Shown here in pieces: positions 32,667 through 44,455 of a stretch of 64,000 bases of DNA. Made by a program: the position numbers and the translations under genes. How positions within the stretch are numbered: position 1 is the stretch's first letter; each line of letters begins with the position of its first letter. Source of the DNA: Alligator mississippiensis (Eukaryota > Chordata > Crocodylia > Alligatoridae); the NCBI RefSeq assembly GCF_030867095.1, contig NC_081827.1:23813001-23877000 (forward strand), read 5' to 3'. The notes below the pieces were generated by a model. The model was not told where the DNA came from and did no database searches. It saw only the letters and a list, made by a program, of their open reading frames with translations.

Positions 32667-34830
32667 TCTGAAAGCATCTGGAGCAGATGGAATCCCTGCC
32701 AAAATATTCAAATGGGGGGAGGGGGGGGGAGAACCTCACATCACAACTCTATACCCTCATCTTAAGGATTTGGAACAATGTATATGGGTGACTGGTGTCT
32801 CTTGAGTCAGGGGAAGCACTTGTACCCCCCCAGCAACCAGTCAGTGACCGGGGGGGAGAGGTGTTCCCTGGGGCCAATTGTGCCACTGGCACTTCTGGGC
32901 TGCTGGCACTTCCCACCCCAGTCAGCACGATCAGCCATGGGGGGGGACTGTGGGGATCACTTCTCCTGGCGCCCCTACTCCCCAGCCAGCACTCTCAAGG
33001 GGGGCACCAGCACTCACTTGCCCTGCCCTGCCCATTGCCTAAGCAGGGAATGCTGCTTCCAGGGGGTGCACCAGCACTCTCAGGGGGTGCACATGCACCC
33101 CCGTGCACCCCCTACGCGTCGCCACTGAACAATGAGGAAATCCCAGATGACCTCAGGGACACCATGACTGTGACAATCTTCAAGAAAGGAGACGAGTCCA
33201 ACTGTGGAAATTATAGAGGGATTGCCTTGCTGTCCACTACAGGAAAGCATTGCAAGAACCCTCCTGAACCATCTCCTTCCACTTGCTGAAGAGCTCCTTC
33301 TGGAGTGAGGGCTTAGGGCATCAAGAGGCACAACTGACATGATATACAGATTGCTAGCTGCAGGAAAAATACTGGGAACAACATTAAACATCTCTACATG
33401 GCCTTCTTTGACCTCACAAAAGCCTTCAACTCTGTCAACCAAGAACCACTGTGAAGGATCCTTCTGAAATATTGATGCCCACCAAAAATCACCGCCATTC
33501 TTTGCCTGCTCCATGATGGTATTCAAATAGTGGTTCTGGTAACGGATCTATCACAGATCCCACTGAGATTAAGATGGGAGTTAAATAAGGCTGCATCATC
33601 ACTCCACCGCTCTTCTTGATATTCCTTACCACAATAATACATCTGACCACCAACAAGCTTTCAGTTTGAATGGAGCTAAACTACTGAATGGATGGTAAAC
33701 TGTTTAATCTCAGCTGACTCTAAGCCAATATTAAGACCACCCCAACCTCAATCATTGAACTCCAGTACGCTGATGATGCTGTAGCGGGTGCTCATTTAGA
33801 AGCAGACCTTCAGGCAATCATTGACGACTTTACTGAGGCATACAAGAAAATGAGACTGACACTTAACATTCAGAAGCTTAAGGCCCTCTATCAACAAGCT
33901 CTTAATGAGCAGTCCCCAGCTCCAGTCATTCAGATTCACAGCAAGACTCTGAAGAACATTGAGTATTTCCTGTACCTTGAAAGCCTTCTCTTGCAGAAGG
34001 CTGCATCTATGAAGACATCCAACATTGCCTCAAATGTGCAAGTGCAGCCTTCAGATGCCTGAGGAAATGGGTGTTTGAAGATTGTGAGATCATATCCAAA
34101 ACCAAGGTCATGATTTATCAAGCAGTTATGATTCCCATCTTACTGTACAGAGCTGAGACATGGACAAAATACAGGAGACACCTCAAATCATTAGAGAAGT
34201 ACAATCAATGTTGCCTGCAGAAGATCCTTCGAACCCAGTGGGAAGATTGATGCACCAATACTAGTGTCCTCTCACAAGCAAACACCACAAGAACAGAGGC
34301 AACTATCTTCTGACATCAACTTCACTGAACCAGCCATGTCATCCAGATGGATGTCCAACTCCAGACTCCCGAAGTAAGCGTTGTTCTCCCAGCTCAAGGC
34401 ATACACTCAAAAAGAAGGCAGAGAATGTGCTTCAAAGACATACTCAAAACCAGCTTGAAAAACTGCAACATCGATATCAACTAGTGGGAGACTATTGCCC
34501 AGGACTGCCCCAAATGGAGGAAGAGTCTGGTGCAAGGATCTCAGTACTCTGAAACCTTATAAGCACTACAGGAGATGGAAAAGCAGGAGCAGCAGAAATA
34601 ACGTGTCATGGACTAAATGAAGAACCTGGAGCTATCCACGCTGCACAGAAACACATGCTCGAATTGCAGCAGACTCTGTCAATCCCAGATCGGCCTCATC
34701 AGCCACCTTCAGACCCACAGGGAAGATTATCATGGAAAACCATCATCCTCGACTGCAGGGAATTGCTGAAGAAGTGGTTTGATGGGCTTTTTACAGTTGA
34801 TCCAGTAGAAATCAGGTTCCTGACTTCTGT
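32667..34830 (+). mobile_element. Non-CR1 LINE, second copy, interrupted
   Basis: Sense copy of the LINE family at 9535-12329. It starts near GCATCTGGAGCAGATGG (linker before RT) and runs through MTVTIFKKGDESNCGNYRG, a DLTKAFNSVN-type block near 33410, an intact YADD box (CAGTACGCTGATGATGCTG near 33764) and the C-terminal region with WTKYRRHLKSLEKY near 34160. Several stops and frame changes break it. Its 3' end aligns with that of the antisense copy. A hAT-type insertion with an 8-bp duplication lies at 32781-33126. It lacks the endonuclease. Confidence 0.85.
32781..33126 (-). mobile_element. hAT-type insertion in LINE, 8-bp duplication
   Basis: GAACAATG occurs directly on both sides (32773-32780 and 33127-33134), while the equivalent site in the sister LINE has a single related stretch. 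The reversed right end reads AGTGGCGACGCGTAGGGGGT, like the element starting at 31255. The left terminus matches poorly. GC-rich non-coding interior. Confidence 0.7.
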
Positions 34831-35129
34831 GTAACATACACTTTAGGCATGTAAATCTTTATTTAGATCTAACCCCCAATTTGTTACTACAGGATTTTAA
34901 GGAGAAGAAACTCTGATGCTGACAGGCCAGTTATATCCATTATCAATAGCTCATTTTTTAAAAATAGTTTCCACCTAGTCTTATATATCTGGAACTCATG
35001 AAATAACGAAAGCTTTTGGCCAAACCATGCCTGTATTCTACAAGTCCAACTTCTACAAGTCCATTCATAGCATCCAACTAAGCAGGCATATGAAACCTTA
35101 TGACTCTCTGAATAGGTTAGTCTCTAAAG

Positions 35130-35647
35130 CAGAGATGGGGAACCTCCGGGCCACCAGTCGGCCAGGGACTCCATTTCCCAGTTGTCCCTGCCCACACGGC
35201 TTGTGCCCGTCTCCATGGAGACCTCAGCTGTGCTGGCAGTGCATGCAGCAGACCAGCGCAGGGAACATGGGACAGGGGCAGTTTGCTCCGGAGCCGCTAT
35301 CTGTAGCCTTCAGGCTCCAGGCAGGGGCATGCATGCAGGGTATCATGGCTCTGCCCCAGCTCCAGACTAGCTGTCACTGCTCCGAGGAGCCAGGGTAGAG
35401 CCACTATGCCCTGCATGCATGCCCCTGCCTGGAGTGTGCTGGCTACAGATCACGGCTCTGTCCTGGCTCTGGAGAAAGCTGCCCCTGTCCTATATTCCCA
35501 GCAGCTCTGGAGCAGCCCCCTGCGCTGCTCTGCCATGTGTGCTACAGGCTGGGGCCTCCAGGGAGACCAGCACAAGCCACATGGCAGGGGCAGCTGGAAA
35601 ATGGAGTCCCCAGCTGGCTGGATCTGGCCCATGGTTCCCCATCCCTG
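35130..35647. mobile_element. hAT-type MITE (518 bp)
   Basis: Left end CAGAGATGGGGAACCTCCGG and reversed right end CAGGGATGGGGAACCATGGG. CTCTAAAG is duplicated perfectly on both sides (35122-35129 and 35648-35655). The interior has inverted GCATGCATGC and GCTCTG motifs and no transposase. Confidence 0.85.
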
Positions 35648-35850
35648 CTCTAAAGGGCTACCTTGTCTGCATTCTGCTTCAGTGGTTCTTAACCCTTTTT
35701 GACTCAACACACCCCTCAGAAAATGCCAACTCTTAGTTTTCACTCAGTTTTTTGACTACAGAAAATAATAGATCTATTCTTCTGCAATTCTTCTATTGCA
35801 AACAACTCAGAAAAATCACAATAGATAAGAATGTTTTTGACACCATGGAT

Positions 35851-36124
35851 CAGGGGTGGGCAAAATATGGTCTGTGGGCCAGATCCAACCCGCCAGGCCA
35901 TTCTATCTGGCCCATGGGGCCCCTAAAAAATTCAGAAAATTAATATGTATCTGCCCTGGCAGCCTGCCAAAGCTGATAAGAGCCAGGGGCAGTAGGACCC
36001 AGGGGGAGCCACAGCAGGACTAAACAGCCTAGCCCTGCCCACCCCCAGCCATTTCACTCCCTTCCTGGCCCCACCCTGCTTCAGCACCATGTGGCTCCTG
36101 GGGAGCACGGGGGGTGTATGTACA

Positions 36125-36159
<35 letters not shown>

Positions 36160-36742
36160 GCAGGGGCTGTGTGTGTGTATGTTTTTATAGTCTGAGTCCC
36201 ACATGCACACCCCACCAAAAACATGCACCCACATGCACTCGCACTGCAAACCCCCCAGGCACCCATTCCCCCACAAACCCCATACCCACCCACACCCCAC
36301 ATTTCCACACACATGCTCTGTCACCCCACATACCCACAGCCCCCCACAAATCTATACCTACCCCCCACAATATACAGAAGGAAGACTTCATATTAAGCTA
36401 TTGTGCAATCACCTCTTTGTACACTACAAAAACACATGCATATTAGGACAAAAACATTTTTTGAAACCAAATTAATGAATGCTGTAGATATTCACTTTTT
36501 AGAACATAATTTGGTATTTTTTGGTTCCAAGATGGCAAAACCTCTTGCTGAAAGGAGCACTTCTGGGGCAAAGGGAGGGACTTCTGGTGGGAGAGGTTAA
36601 GGGGTTAGGGGGTTGGACTTCTGCTCACAATATGGTGACCAGGATCGGGGCATCTGTCAAGGGGCAGAGCTACCAATGCAGTCCTTGACAGCTTGCTAAA
36701 ACTCAGTAAGTGGTCTCCGCCCAAAATAATTGCCCGCCCCTG
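35851..36742. mobile_element. Nested hAT-type element with (TG)n
   Basis: Left end CAGGGGTGGGCAAAATATGG and reversed right end CAGGGGCGGGCAATTATTTT. Flanks CCATGGAT and ATATGGAT agree at 6 of 8 bases. The interior holds a (TG) run at 36127-36158 and a long CA/CCC-rich stretch. Confidence 0.75.
36127..36158. repeat. (TG)n microsatellite
   Basis: About 16 TG units inside the nested hAT element. Confidence 0.95.
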
Positions 36743-37075
36743 ATATGGATTCATCTTGTGCTTGTGCTATGCCACTTTGGTTGAGAATCACTAACCTAAA
36801 CAATAAAACATATAGGCTAGAACAAACATCCAGTATATGAAATCTGCTGTGATCATCTTCACCAGGATTTGTGAGTGTCCAGTATCTGTGAAAACTGGGC
36901 AATTGATCTAACTGCCTTAACAGAAAGGTACATACATTACAGGAGGTAAAGGGGGAGTTGCAATGATGATGCACAGCTCCACACCACCACTGCCCCTGCT
37001 ACTGCCAGGCACTGGCTCTGACTGGGCTGTATTCCCCACACCCCGTGGGGACTTTATACCTATATCTATATATCT

Positions 37076-37115
37076 ATATATTCATATATGTCTGCACCCC
37101 CCACCACCTCGATCT
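37076..37115 (+). repeat. 40-bp direct repeat, copy 1 of 2
   Basis: Identical to 38081-38120 (ATATATTCATATATGTCTGC then ACCCCCCACCACCTCGATCT). It sits at the edge of a (TATC)n/CA-rich patch. Confidence 0.95.
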
Positions 37116-37210
37116 ATAGATATATATCTATATAGATATATAGATATACACACACACACACAAATACACACAATTCATTAAATAATGTTTCATCCAATTT
37201 ACCTGACACT

Positions 37211-37707
37211 GGGTACATCTACATATGCACTTTACTGTGACACAGACTAATTAGCTAATTCCACAGTAAAGCATCACCATCTACTCATGCACAGTATTAG
37301 GGCACAGTAAATTAATCAACTCCTCCATAAGATAGTACTGTTGGGGACATATCTTATGGCAGAATAATTAACTGTGATGAAATGCATGTGTGGATGGTGA
37401 CCATGGTTATAAATTGCACCTAGTCAGCCCAGGCAGCAAGGGGACCAGAATCCTGTCTGCCATCAAGCCACATGGCTCTGCACTTTTGGCACTCATGTCC
37501 CAGTCAGCCCCTCTGCCACCCAGTGCTGCCACCTGGAGCCTGGGGTTGTCCTCCCCCGAGCCTGCTGCCAGCCTGGGCCTGTTCCACCCTGGCTCAAATT
37601 GCTGCTGTCCCAGGCACATGTATGGATGCTGCACCTGGGAGTAGTGTACTCCAGCTCAAACAACTCTGGAGTTATTGTTTCACATTAACTGCAGTATAGA
37701 TGCACCC
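37211..37707. mobile_element. TIR MITE
   Basis: Left end GGGTACATCTACATATGCAC and reversed right end GGGTGCATCTATACTGCAGT are imperfect inverted repeats, with TTACTGTGA and TTAATGTGA following. Ends resemble the 21062 element. No convincing target duplication. Confidence 0.6.
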
Positions 37708-37789
37708 AATAAGTAATCTTAAACACCTAGGATACTCACTGGTAAAATTATGTATTTTAGTTATATATATAATTAAACTAAAATGTAGT

Positions 37790-38410
37790 TTGTTTATACA
37801 CACACACACATATATACCGTGTGTGTGTGCATGTGTACTACATGCACACACTAAAATACCTGATCTTTGATTACAATTAGCTCATATGCCAAAGCACAAA
37901 GGGATAGATATTATGAATATATGTGTATACATACAAACACACACACACACAATATATATTGTATATATATCAATTGCCAGCCTCTTCACGCTCTCTCTAT
38001 ATATATTGGTATATATACAATGCAATTGATATATATACACAATATAAATTATGTGTGTGTGTGTGTGTGTACGTATACACATATATTCATATATGTCTGC
38101 ACCCCCCACCACCTCGATCTGCACCCCCCACCCCTTCCCTTTCCCCGCCCCTCCTCCTCCTCCACAGACTTACCTGCTGGGCATTGTCTGTGTGTGTGTA
38201 TCTGTGTGTCTGCCCCTCACTCCCAAGCCACAGCCTCCCCCAGCCCTGCTGCTGCCCCTCACTCCTGACCCAAAGTACCCTGCAACCTGCCAGGGTGTAT
38301 GGAGAGCCCCCCTCCCTGGGCTCCAAACTGCTCACACACACCCACAGCCCTCTACACCTTCACAAATTCCCCACACACACATTCCACCCCCACCCCCCAA
38401 CCATACAAAG
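37790..38410. repeat. Microsatellite-rich zone
   Basis: Interleaved (CA)n, (TG)n and (TA)n runs, for example 37797-37812, 37936-37950 and 38053-38070, then a C-rich stretch with CACACACA patches. It includes copy 2 of the 40-bp repeat (38081-38120). Open frames here are low-complexity artefacts. Confidence 0.8.
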
Positions 38411-38531
38411 TAAGTACCTTAATAATTTTGCATAAGTTTGAGCTTTTCTGTGCATAATTTCGAGTTTTTAGCTGTGCAATTAAAATAGCAGTTAATTGCG
38501 ACTATTTTGTTTTACTTGCACACCTAATCAC

Positions 38532-39714
38532 CAGGGGTCCAGGTTTTCCATGTCCCACAGAAAAATGAAGTAAACCGTGGATTTTGCCTTTTACCAGAGG
38601 CAAACGCAGATTTCTCATTTTACCAGAGAAACCTGCAGATTTTGCCATTTTGAAATGAGCTCCCTGCAGGCTGGCAGAGTTCCTGCCCACAGGGAGTTGG
38701 GAGCGGGTGGGAGGAAAGGGGAAAGTCAGGGGGCAGGGAGCAGAGGAGCCACATGGAAAACCTCCTTGCCACTTCTTGCCCCCCCACCTCGGGTCCTGCG
38801 CCCCCCCAAAGCAGCAGCAGGCATTGGAGACACGTCACCAGGGCAGCAGTGGGGGGAAGCTTGCACCGGCGAGGAATCCTCATGCAGCCCCGCTGTACCT
38901 AGCCACGCCGGAACCAGTTCTGGAGGCCCCGGGTTAGGGAAGTAGGGTGGAAGCTCGAGTCTGCAGCCTGTGCCTGCTCTGGGTACAGAACCGAGGGGGG
39001 CACAGGTCTCCCCTGCCCCCTGGGAGTACACGCAGCAGTGGGGAACCAGCCCTCCTCCCTGCCCCATGAGCCACCTGTGGTCCCATTCTGCTCCTGGCTG
39101 GGGCCCTGCAGCCATGCATCATGGTCCCAGGTGCCAAGCCCCACCTGGCTGGGCAGCAGCCTCAGCCTGCACCTGCCCTGGGTACAGATGGATCCCCATT
39201 ACCCACCAGGAATGCATGCAGCAGTGGGGAAGCGGCCCTCCCCCTCACCCAGACAAGCTACCCATGGCCCTGTCCTGCTTCCCACTGGGGCCCAGTGGGC
39301 ATGCATTGCAGTCCTGAGCCCCAAGCCCCACACAGCTGGGCAGCAGCCTCAGCCTGCACCTGCCCCAGGTACAGATCTGGGGAGCGTGGGTCTCCCCTGC
39401 CTCCAGGGAGTGCACGCAGCAGCAGGGAGCCACCCTGCCCAAGTCCGCAGCAGCAGGGGAGTGGGGGCAGGGAGCTGTGGACCCGGATCCATACCCCTGG
39501 CAGGTGGGGGCCCTCTCTGGCAGGGCTGGGGGAGCAGGGGCTGTGAGTGGGGGGCAAGGGGCACCAGCAAGGCTGTGGGGACTGTGGGTGGGAAGTAAGG
39601 GGCACCAGCAGGGCTGTGGGGGGCTGTGGGGGAGCCTTTAATTTTAATCACAGATTTGGGGGGGTTTAGCAGAGAATTTGTGATTTTTTTTATCAGGAAA
39701 AACCAGGATCCCTT
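38532..39714. mobile_element. hAT-type element with internal tandem repeats (1183 bp)
   Basis: Left end CAGGGGTCCAGGTTTTCC and reversed right end AAGGGATCCTGGTTTTTCC. CTAATCAC is duplicated perfectly (38524-38531 and 39715-39722). Subterminal TTTACCAGA-type motifs recur. The interior carries about 2.5 copies of a 187-199 bp GC-rich unit. No transposase; the open frames are composition-driven. Confidence 0.8.
38965..39430. repeat. 187-199 bp tandem repeat, about 2.5 copies
   Basis: Unit landmarks GGGTACAG recur at 38981 and 39180 and as AGGTACAG at 39367, each followed by a CAGGGAGT/GGGAGTACACGCAGCAG-type block. Confidence 0.8.
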
Positions 39715-39753
39715 CTAATCACAATAAATTTTTTAAATTGGTTGACAGCACTA

Positions 39754-39755
<2 letters not shown>

Positions 39756-39792
<37 letters not shown>
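39756..39792. repeat. (CA)n microsatellite
   Basis: About 18 CA units, 35 bp right of the hAT element at 38532-39714. Confidence 0.95.
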
Positions 39793-39796
<4 letters not shown>

Positions 39797-40014
39797 CTCC
39801 CCCCATGAGCCTGATATAAGGAGAAGTAGATCAAGCTATGCAAAAGAAAACCTTTCTTTCCAGTCAATCTACTGGATTTGGTTAGTGTCAGCAACAGTGA
39901 ATAGAAGAGAATGAATCCACTTTGTTTGTTTAGTCTTTCAAAAAATGTCAAAGTCCATCATTAGAGTAAGTTCAAAGAATGAAAATGATTAGGGGCGTGG
40001 AAATCCTTGTCTAT

Positions 40015-40540
40015 GAGGCGAGATTTATGTTTTTTGGATTGTTTACCTTAAAAACAAGATGAATAAGAGGAGACATTATAAAAGTACATAACGTATGAAT
40101 ATTGCAGACAAGATAAATTAGGAATCTATGTTCCTCCCTGTCTTTTAACATAAGGACAGTGGAACAGTCAAAGAAATTAGGAGGTAGCAAATTCCAAACT
40201 GATAAAAGGAAATATCTTTTTGCATAATGGATAACAAGACCACCTAGATATGACACTAGCCACATTACGCCTTTGTGAATAACTGGCCTTTGAAATTGGC
40301 CTAGCAGGATTAGGCTAAGGGGTCGTTTGGCTCTAGCAGACCTTTGACTTCTATTTGTTGTTTCATATGAATGTTTCATATTTTAATTTAATCTCTATCC
40401 ACTGGTGAGCAGGATTAGGCAGAATATCTCATATCTATTCTACTGCAGGTTCTTACACTTTTCTGTGACATTTCTGAGAGAGAGGATGCTGGACTAGATG
40501 TCATTCAGGTTTAATATAGTATTACAGTCCTTTTACTCCT
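40015..40540 (+). mobile_element. Ancient CR1/L3-like LINE 3' region
   Basis: AAGAGGAGACATTATAAAAG, CATAAGGACAGTGGAACAGTC, AAACTGATAAAAGGAAATAT, TTTTTGCATAATGGATAAC and GGATGCTGGACTAGATG follow the order of an old CR1 C-terminal region and 3' UTR. Highly diverged, no open frame. Confidence 0.75.
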
Positions 40541-41961
40541 GTCATTATAAGAGGCTTTTAAGGAAACTAATTAGTAATTGGAAGGGAGATAAAGCTACGT
40601 TTTAGATTAGAAACTGACTGTAAGACAGAAAACAAGACAATTTACAACACAGGCAATTTCCAACCTGGTAACGATGAATATCCTGAGATCTGCAGTAAGA
40701 CTGGTAGTGCATAATACAAGATATCTGGAAAAAAAATGAACAATGAATTGGCAACATTTGCAGATTACAAGGGAAAAATAAGGTCAGCTATAACTAGAGA
40801 GGATAAAAAAATTGAGACATCAATCTGACTAATGGATGGAGGTTAGGAAGACTTTTTTTTTTTATGGGCAGGTTATTTTATTGTGGGTTTCTTGCATATT
40901 TCTCTGTAGCACCTAGTATATTCACAGTCAATATCAGGTTAAATGGACAGTAAGTCTGACCTAATATGTCAATCCTTATATACCTATAGTAGTGCTTATT
41001 TACCTGAAGGTGTGTTACAATTATTTATTAATTATTCATTAATCAGTATTAAATACCATCTATTTTATTTCAGTCTGCCTATAAACAATGATTTTTATTT
41101 TTTTTACTTTTTTTTCTATAAGATCTCTTGAGTTACACTGCTAATAAATTGAGATGATTCTATTAGTTATCACGCAAAAATGTTATTCTATCATTACAAT
41201 GGTGTACTATTAAAATAGAATTATGACCTCTTAAAACATATTCAAACATGTTTATTAATATTTCAGAAACTTTTATAACCTTTCTCCTGAAGATACACAG
41301 CCCTTCTGTAAATTAAAAACCGTAGTTCATTTTCCATTTTAACTCTTTACGTCCAATATACCACTGTGGAATGAAAAGCAAAATTTTGTTCTATGTCTTT
41401 TCTTTGTCCATTTATAGCTCTGCATAAAAATACCTACATTTTTAGGGCATACAAGTGTGCAGTAACTTGAGGCCCAATACTACTAAGTTATATTTGTGTC
41501 AGTAGTCTCATTTGCAGATTACCCCTGTCTGCATAAGGATTTGCAGGATCAAAGCCCCTGTTAACCTGCAAATTTTTCCTGAGTGATGCCTGAAGGACAA
41601 AACCCTTGTTGAAACCTATAAACAGGTCTTTGTTTAAAGCAGTCAGACTGTATTTTGCAAGGATTTTTGCATTGCATGACAAAACAAACACACCTACAGA
41701 ATTATCTCTGTTTATTGATGTGTCATTTGTTTGAATGTAGTGAATATGATAAACAAAAGGTATCTTAGGACTTGTTAGGGAAACATATTCAAAGCTTTGT
41801 AAGGAGGATATGAATTTATTTAAAGTGTTACAGTTTATCAAAAGGACAGATGGTGAAACAGACAGATGATTTATTATTACAAACTGGAGGGTTGATTTTT
41901 TTTTTAATTTTATTTCTGTGACTATGTGATCTTACTCCAAAGCAGGTTCAGGACTCTAGGG
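40541..41961. other. No feature recognised
   Basis: AT-rich DNA. An antisense frame at 41488-41841 (117 codons) has no recognisable domain and no splice context. Confidence 0.5.
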
Positions 41962-42213
41962 CTAGGGTATCAAGCTCACCTGGCTCCCCAGGCCAGCTCC
42001 AGATCATGGGGCTTCTCGCAGCCCAAGCCCAGATGTGGCAGCACTTGTGAGGCAAGTGATGGCAGCTGCCACAGGTGCTAACCAAGCCATTATTCAAACC
42101 CTGCCCTACTCAATCTACCCTTGAATTCCAAACCCTTCTGAGACTCCCGTGGGCTAGATGACACAGCTCTGCAGTCCAGATCTGGCCTGTGGACCATATG
42201 TTTGACACCCTTG
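41962..42213 (-). mobile_element. hAT-type MITE (252 bp)
   Basis: Reversed right end CAAGGGTGTCAAACATATGG and left end CTAGGGTATCAAGCTCACCTGG pair as TIRs. Flanks CTCTAGGG and CTCCAGTG agree at 6 of 8 bases. Another copy of this terminus begins at 63903. Confidence 0.65.
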
Positions 42214-42274
42214 CTCCAGTGCTGTCTGCAAGGCCCAAGGCAGTGTTATGTAGAGCTAGTAGAGTTTTATCTAA

Positions 42275-42919
42275 CGACACTGACAGAAGTGGCATTTGTT
42301 GTGTAATCAGCTCTTGAAAGTGCTCTATAGCCATGCCCTGACAGAAGTGCATGGCTGCAGAGTGCTTTAGAAGTACGTGAGCACATGGCAAATTAACCCT
42401 CATTATATGAGGATTCAGATGAAGGCACTCTAAAGTGGAGTGCCTTCATTAACTTCTGTAAGTCCTTAGCATGAGCAGGGCTGGGCTGCCTTTGGGCTAT
42501 CTGCAGGATGGGAGGGGGCAGGGAGGGGGAGGGAACTGCAGGCCAGGGTTTGCCCAGCCTGAGCTGGAGCAGGAGTGGGTGGATTGGAGCTCTTCCACCT
42601 TACAGCCCTCACGGGGACTCCAATCCACCTCCCCGGCTCCAGCTCAAGCTAGGCAAACCCCAGCCTGCAGCTCCCTCCCCCTCCCATCCTGCAGACAGCA
42701 CTGGAACTGCAAGGGGCAGGGGCTAAGGAAGGCAGGCAGCTCCTCGGCTGGATTGGCTCTGAAGTGGAGCTTGATCACCCCCATCCCTAACCCAACAGCA
42801 AACATCTGCTGGATGGTGGTGGTTGGGGTGGGGAGGGGTTGGTCTAATTTATGTAATTCACGGCACTTTCTGTAAAGTGCCATATGTTAGACCAGGGAGC
42901 TACACATTTGTCAGTGCCC
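42275..42919 (+). mobile_element. Harbinger-like MITE, copy 2 (645 bp)
   Basis: Left end CGACACTGACAGAAGTGGCA and reversed right end GGGCACTGACAAATGTGT. TAA is duplicated on both sides, fitting the TWA target of PIF/Harbinger elements. It is colinear with copy 1 at 25375. Hairpins at 42421-42447 (10-bp perfect stem) and 42862-42881 (GGCACTTT/AAAGTGCC), plus a long internal inverted repeat around 42538-42690. Confidence 0.75.
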
Positions 42920-44455
42920 TAAGGAGCTAGCATATATACTGGAAGCAATGCAGCTGCATTAGCAGGTTGTGTTAGCTTAGGTATGGTGCTACACTAACAT
43001 GATTATACTGCTCCCAGTTCCCATGCTAGCTCATTTAGAACTAGTTTACACATCTCTACATGGCACTAAATTGGGCTGTAGTAGACAAATTTGATCCCTG
43101 CCTGTTGTTTGCTATATTCCATGCTTAAGCCTTAAATTTCTGATAGCAACACTAGAACTAAAATATTTTTAATTTTAAAACTTATTATAAAATAAAATGC
43201 AAAATTATAACAAAAATTACATTAATACATACAAAGTAAAAAGACAGAGCAAACTGAAATCAATATGCTAATCAAATGCAGTGTTATAATCAACCCATCA
43301 GTTATTAACATTGAGCAGCTCTACTGCCAAGTATCGACAGCATCCTCTTACATCAAAATGAAAAAAAACAAGCAAAATAAAAAGACCACAAACACAAGAG
43401 CAAGCCCCTTAGTTCTAAATTATACTGACTGGTCTCAAAGAGGCTGCCTGTGGATGAATAAGTAGTTCCTTAAACAGCAGTTGAGTCAGTGTATGTTCAA
43501 AGAGCTTTGATCAATGCTAGCAGGGGTTATTCTATGAAGAGAACAAAGGAGTCTAAGAGATTGGGCCATGGAGAGAGAACTGGAGGGAATAAAAGGGCCA
43601 CTTGGATTCCAGTCACAGATCTCTTTAAGCCTCATTCTGCCTCCCTCCCTCACATTGAGCAGTACCTCATTCCTTCAGTAGTCCCACTGATGTCAGCAAG
43701 CTTTGGATCTCCCCTGTGTTACCAATTTAAAGATCCTTCATAAGTAAACAACAGAACATTTCCTAGCATTCATGATTAAAGCATGAAAAACATATCCATG
43801 AGGCTCTGAAATCAGTACCAGAACACTGATATCTTATGGGTTCAGTGTTCAGTTGGCATCTTTGGTTGATTTAATTGAAGCTATTTTGACTTGCATTAAC
43901 TAAAGACCTGGCAAGCCGATTTCATTGCATCTGAACATGTAGTTCTATTTACTGTAAGAGTAAAAGATGATCTGTGATTAAAGAGATTTTGGTATTTCCA
44001 TACCTTGAAATAACATTACCTTGCTAAATCAGTCTTCAATCAAGTCTTAATTTTTCCCCATTAAAATATATATTTTAATTGCATCTAGTTTGTGTTTCCC
44101 AGAGGCATTCACTAGAATACACTGACAAGTATTTTCCAGGAAGGTAATATATATACATATTTTTTGTTTATTCAAGAACCTGGGTTGGCTGACAACATGC
44201 TTCAATGAATTGCCTAGCCAGAAAAGATCACAATAAATCCTCTGTTGACAGAGTAGCTGGAAGAGAGCTTGGCCTCAAGGGGCGCATCCAGATGAGCATA
44301 GATGTGTGGTATGTGGCACTATGGATCTGTCTGTGGTGCCACACACCACACATTCAGGTGTTCCCCATGCTGCTACTTTGCAGTGGGGGCAGGGGGGTGA
44401 ACCCTGGGAGATCCTGGTTTAAAAAAAAAAAAAAACACGTAAAAAAAAAAAGTGG
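42920..44455. other. No feature recognised
   Basis: AT-rich DNA with A-rich runs at 44420-44451. No supportable gene. Confidence 0.5.

Larger units (their letters stand above)
35680..36793. mobile_element. hAT-type element, host of a nested hAT
   Basis: Left end CAGTGGTTCTTAACCCTTTT and reversed right end TAGTGATTCTCAACCAAAGT. The flanks do not match, so the duplication has decayed or an end is misplaced. It is split by the element at 35851-36742. Confidence 0.6.

Noticed and set aside
36081-36324. Open frames through (TG)n and (CA)n tracts, also at 37923-38435
   Set aside because: Dinucleotide and C-rich repeats give Cys/Val or Thr/His runs; not coding.
41488-41841. 117-codon antisense open frame
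   Set aside because: No recognised motif, AT-rich context, no splice sites or promoter.
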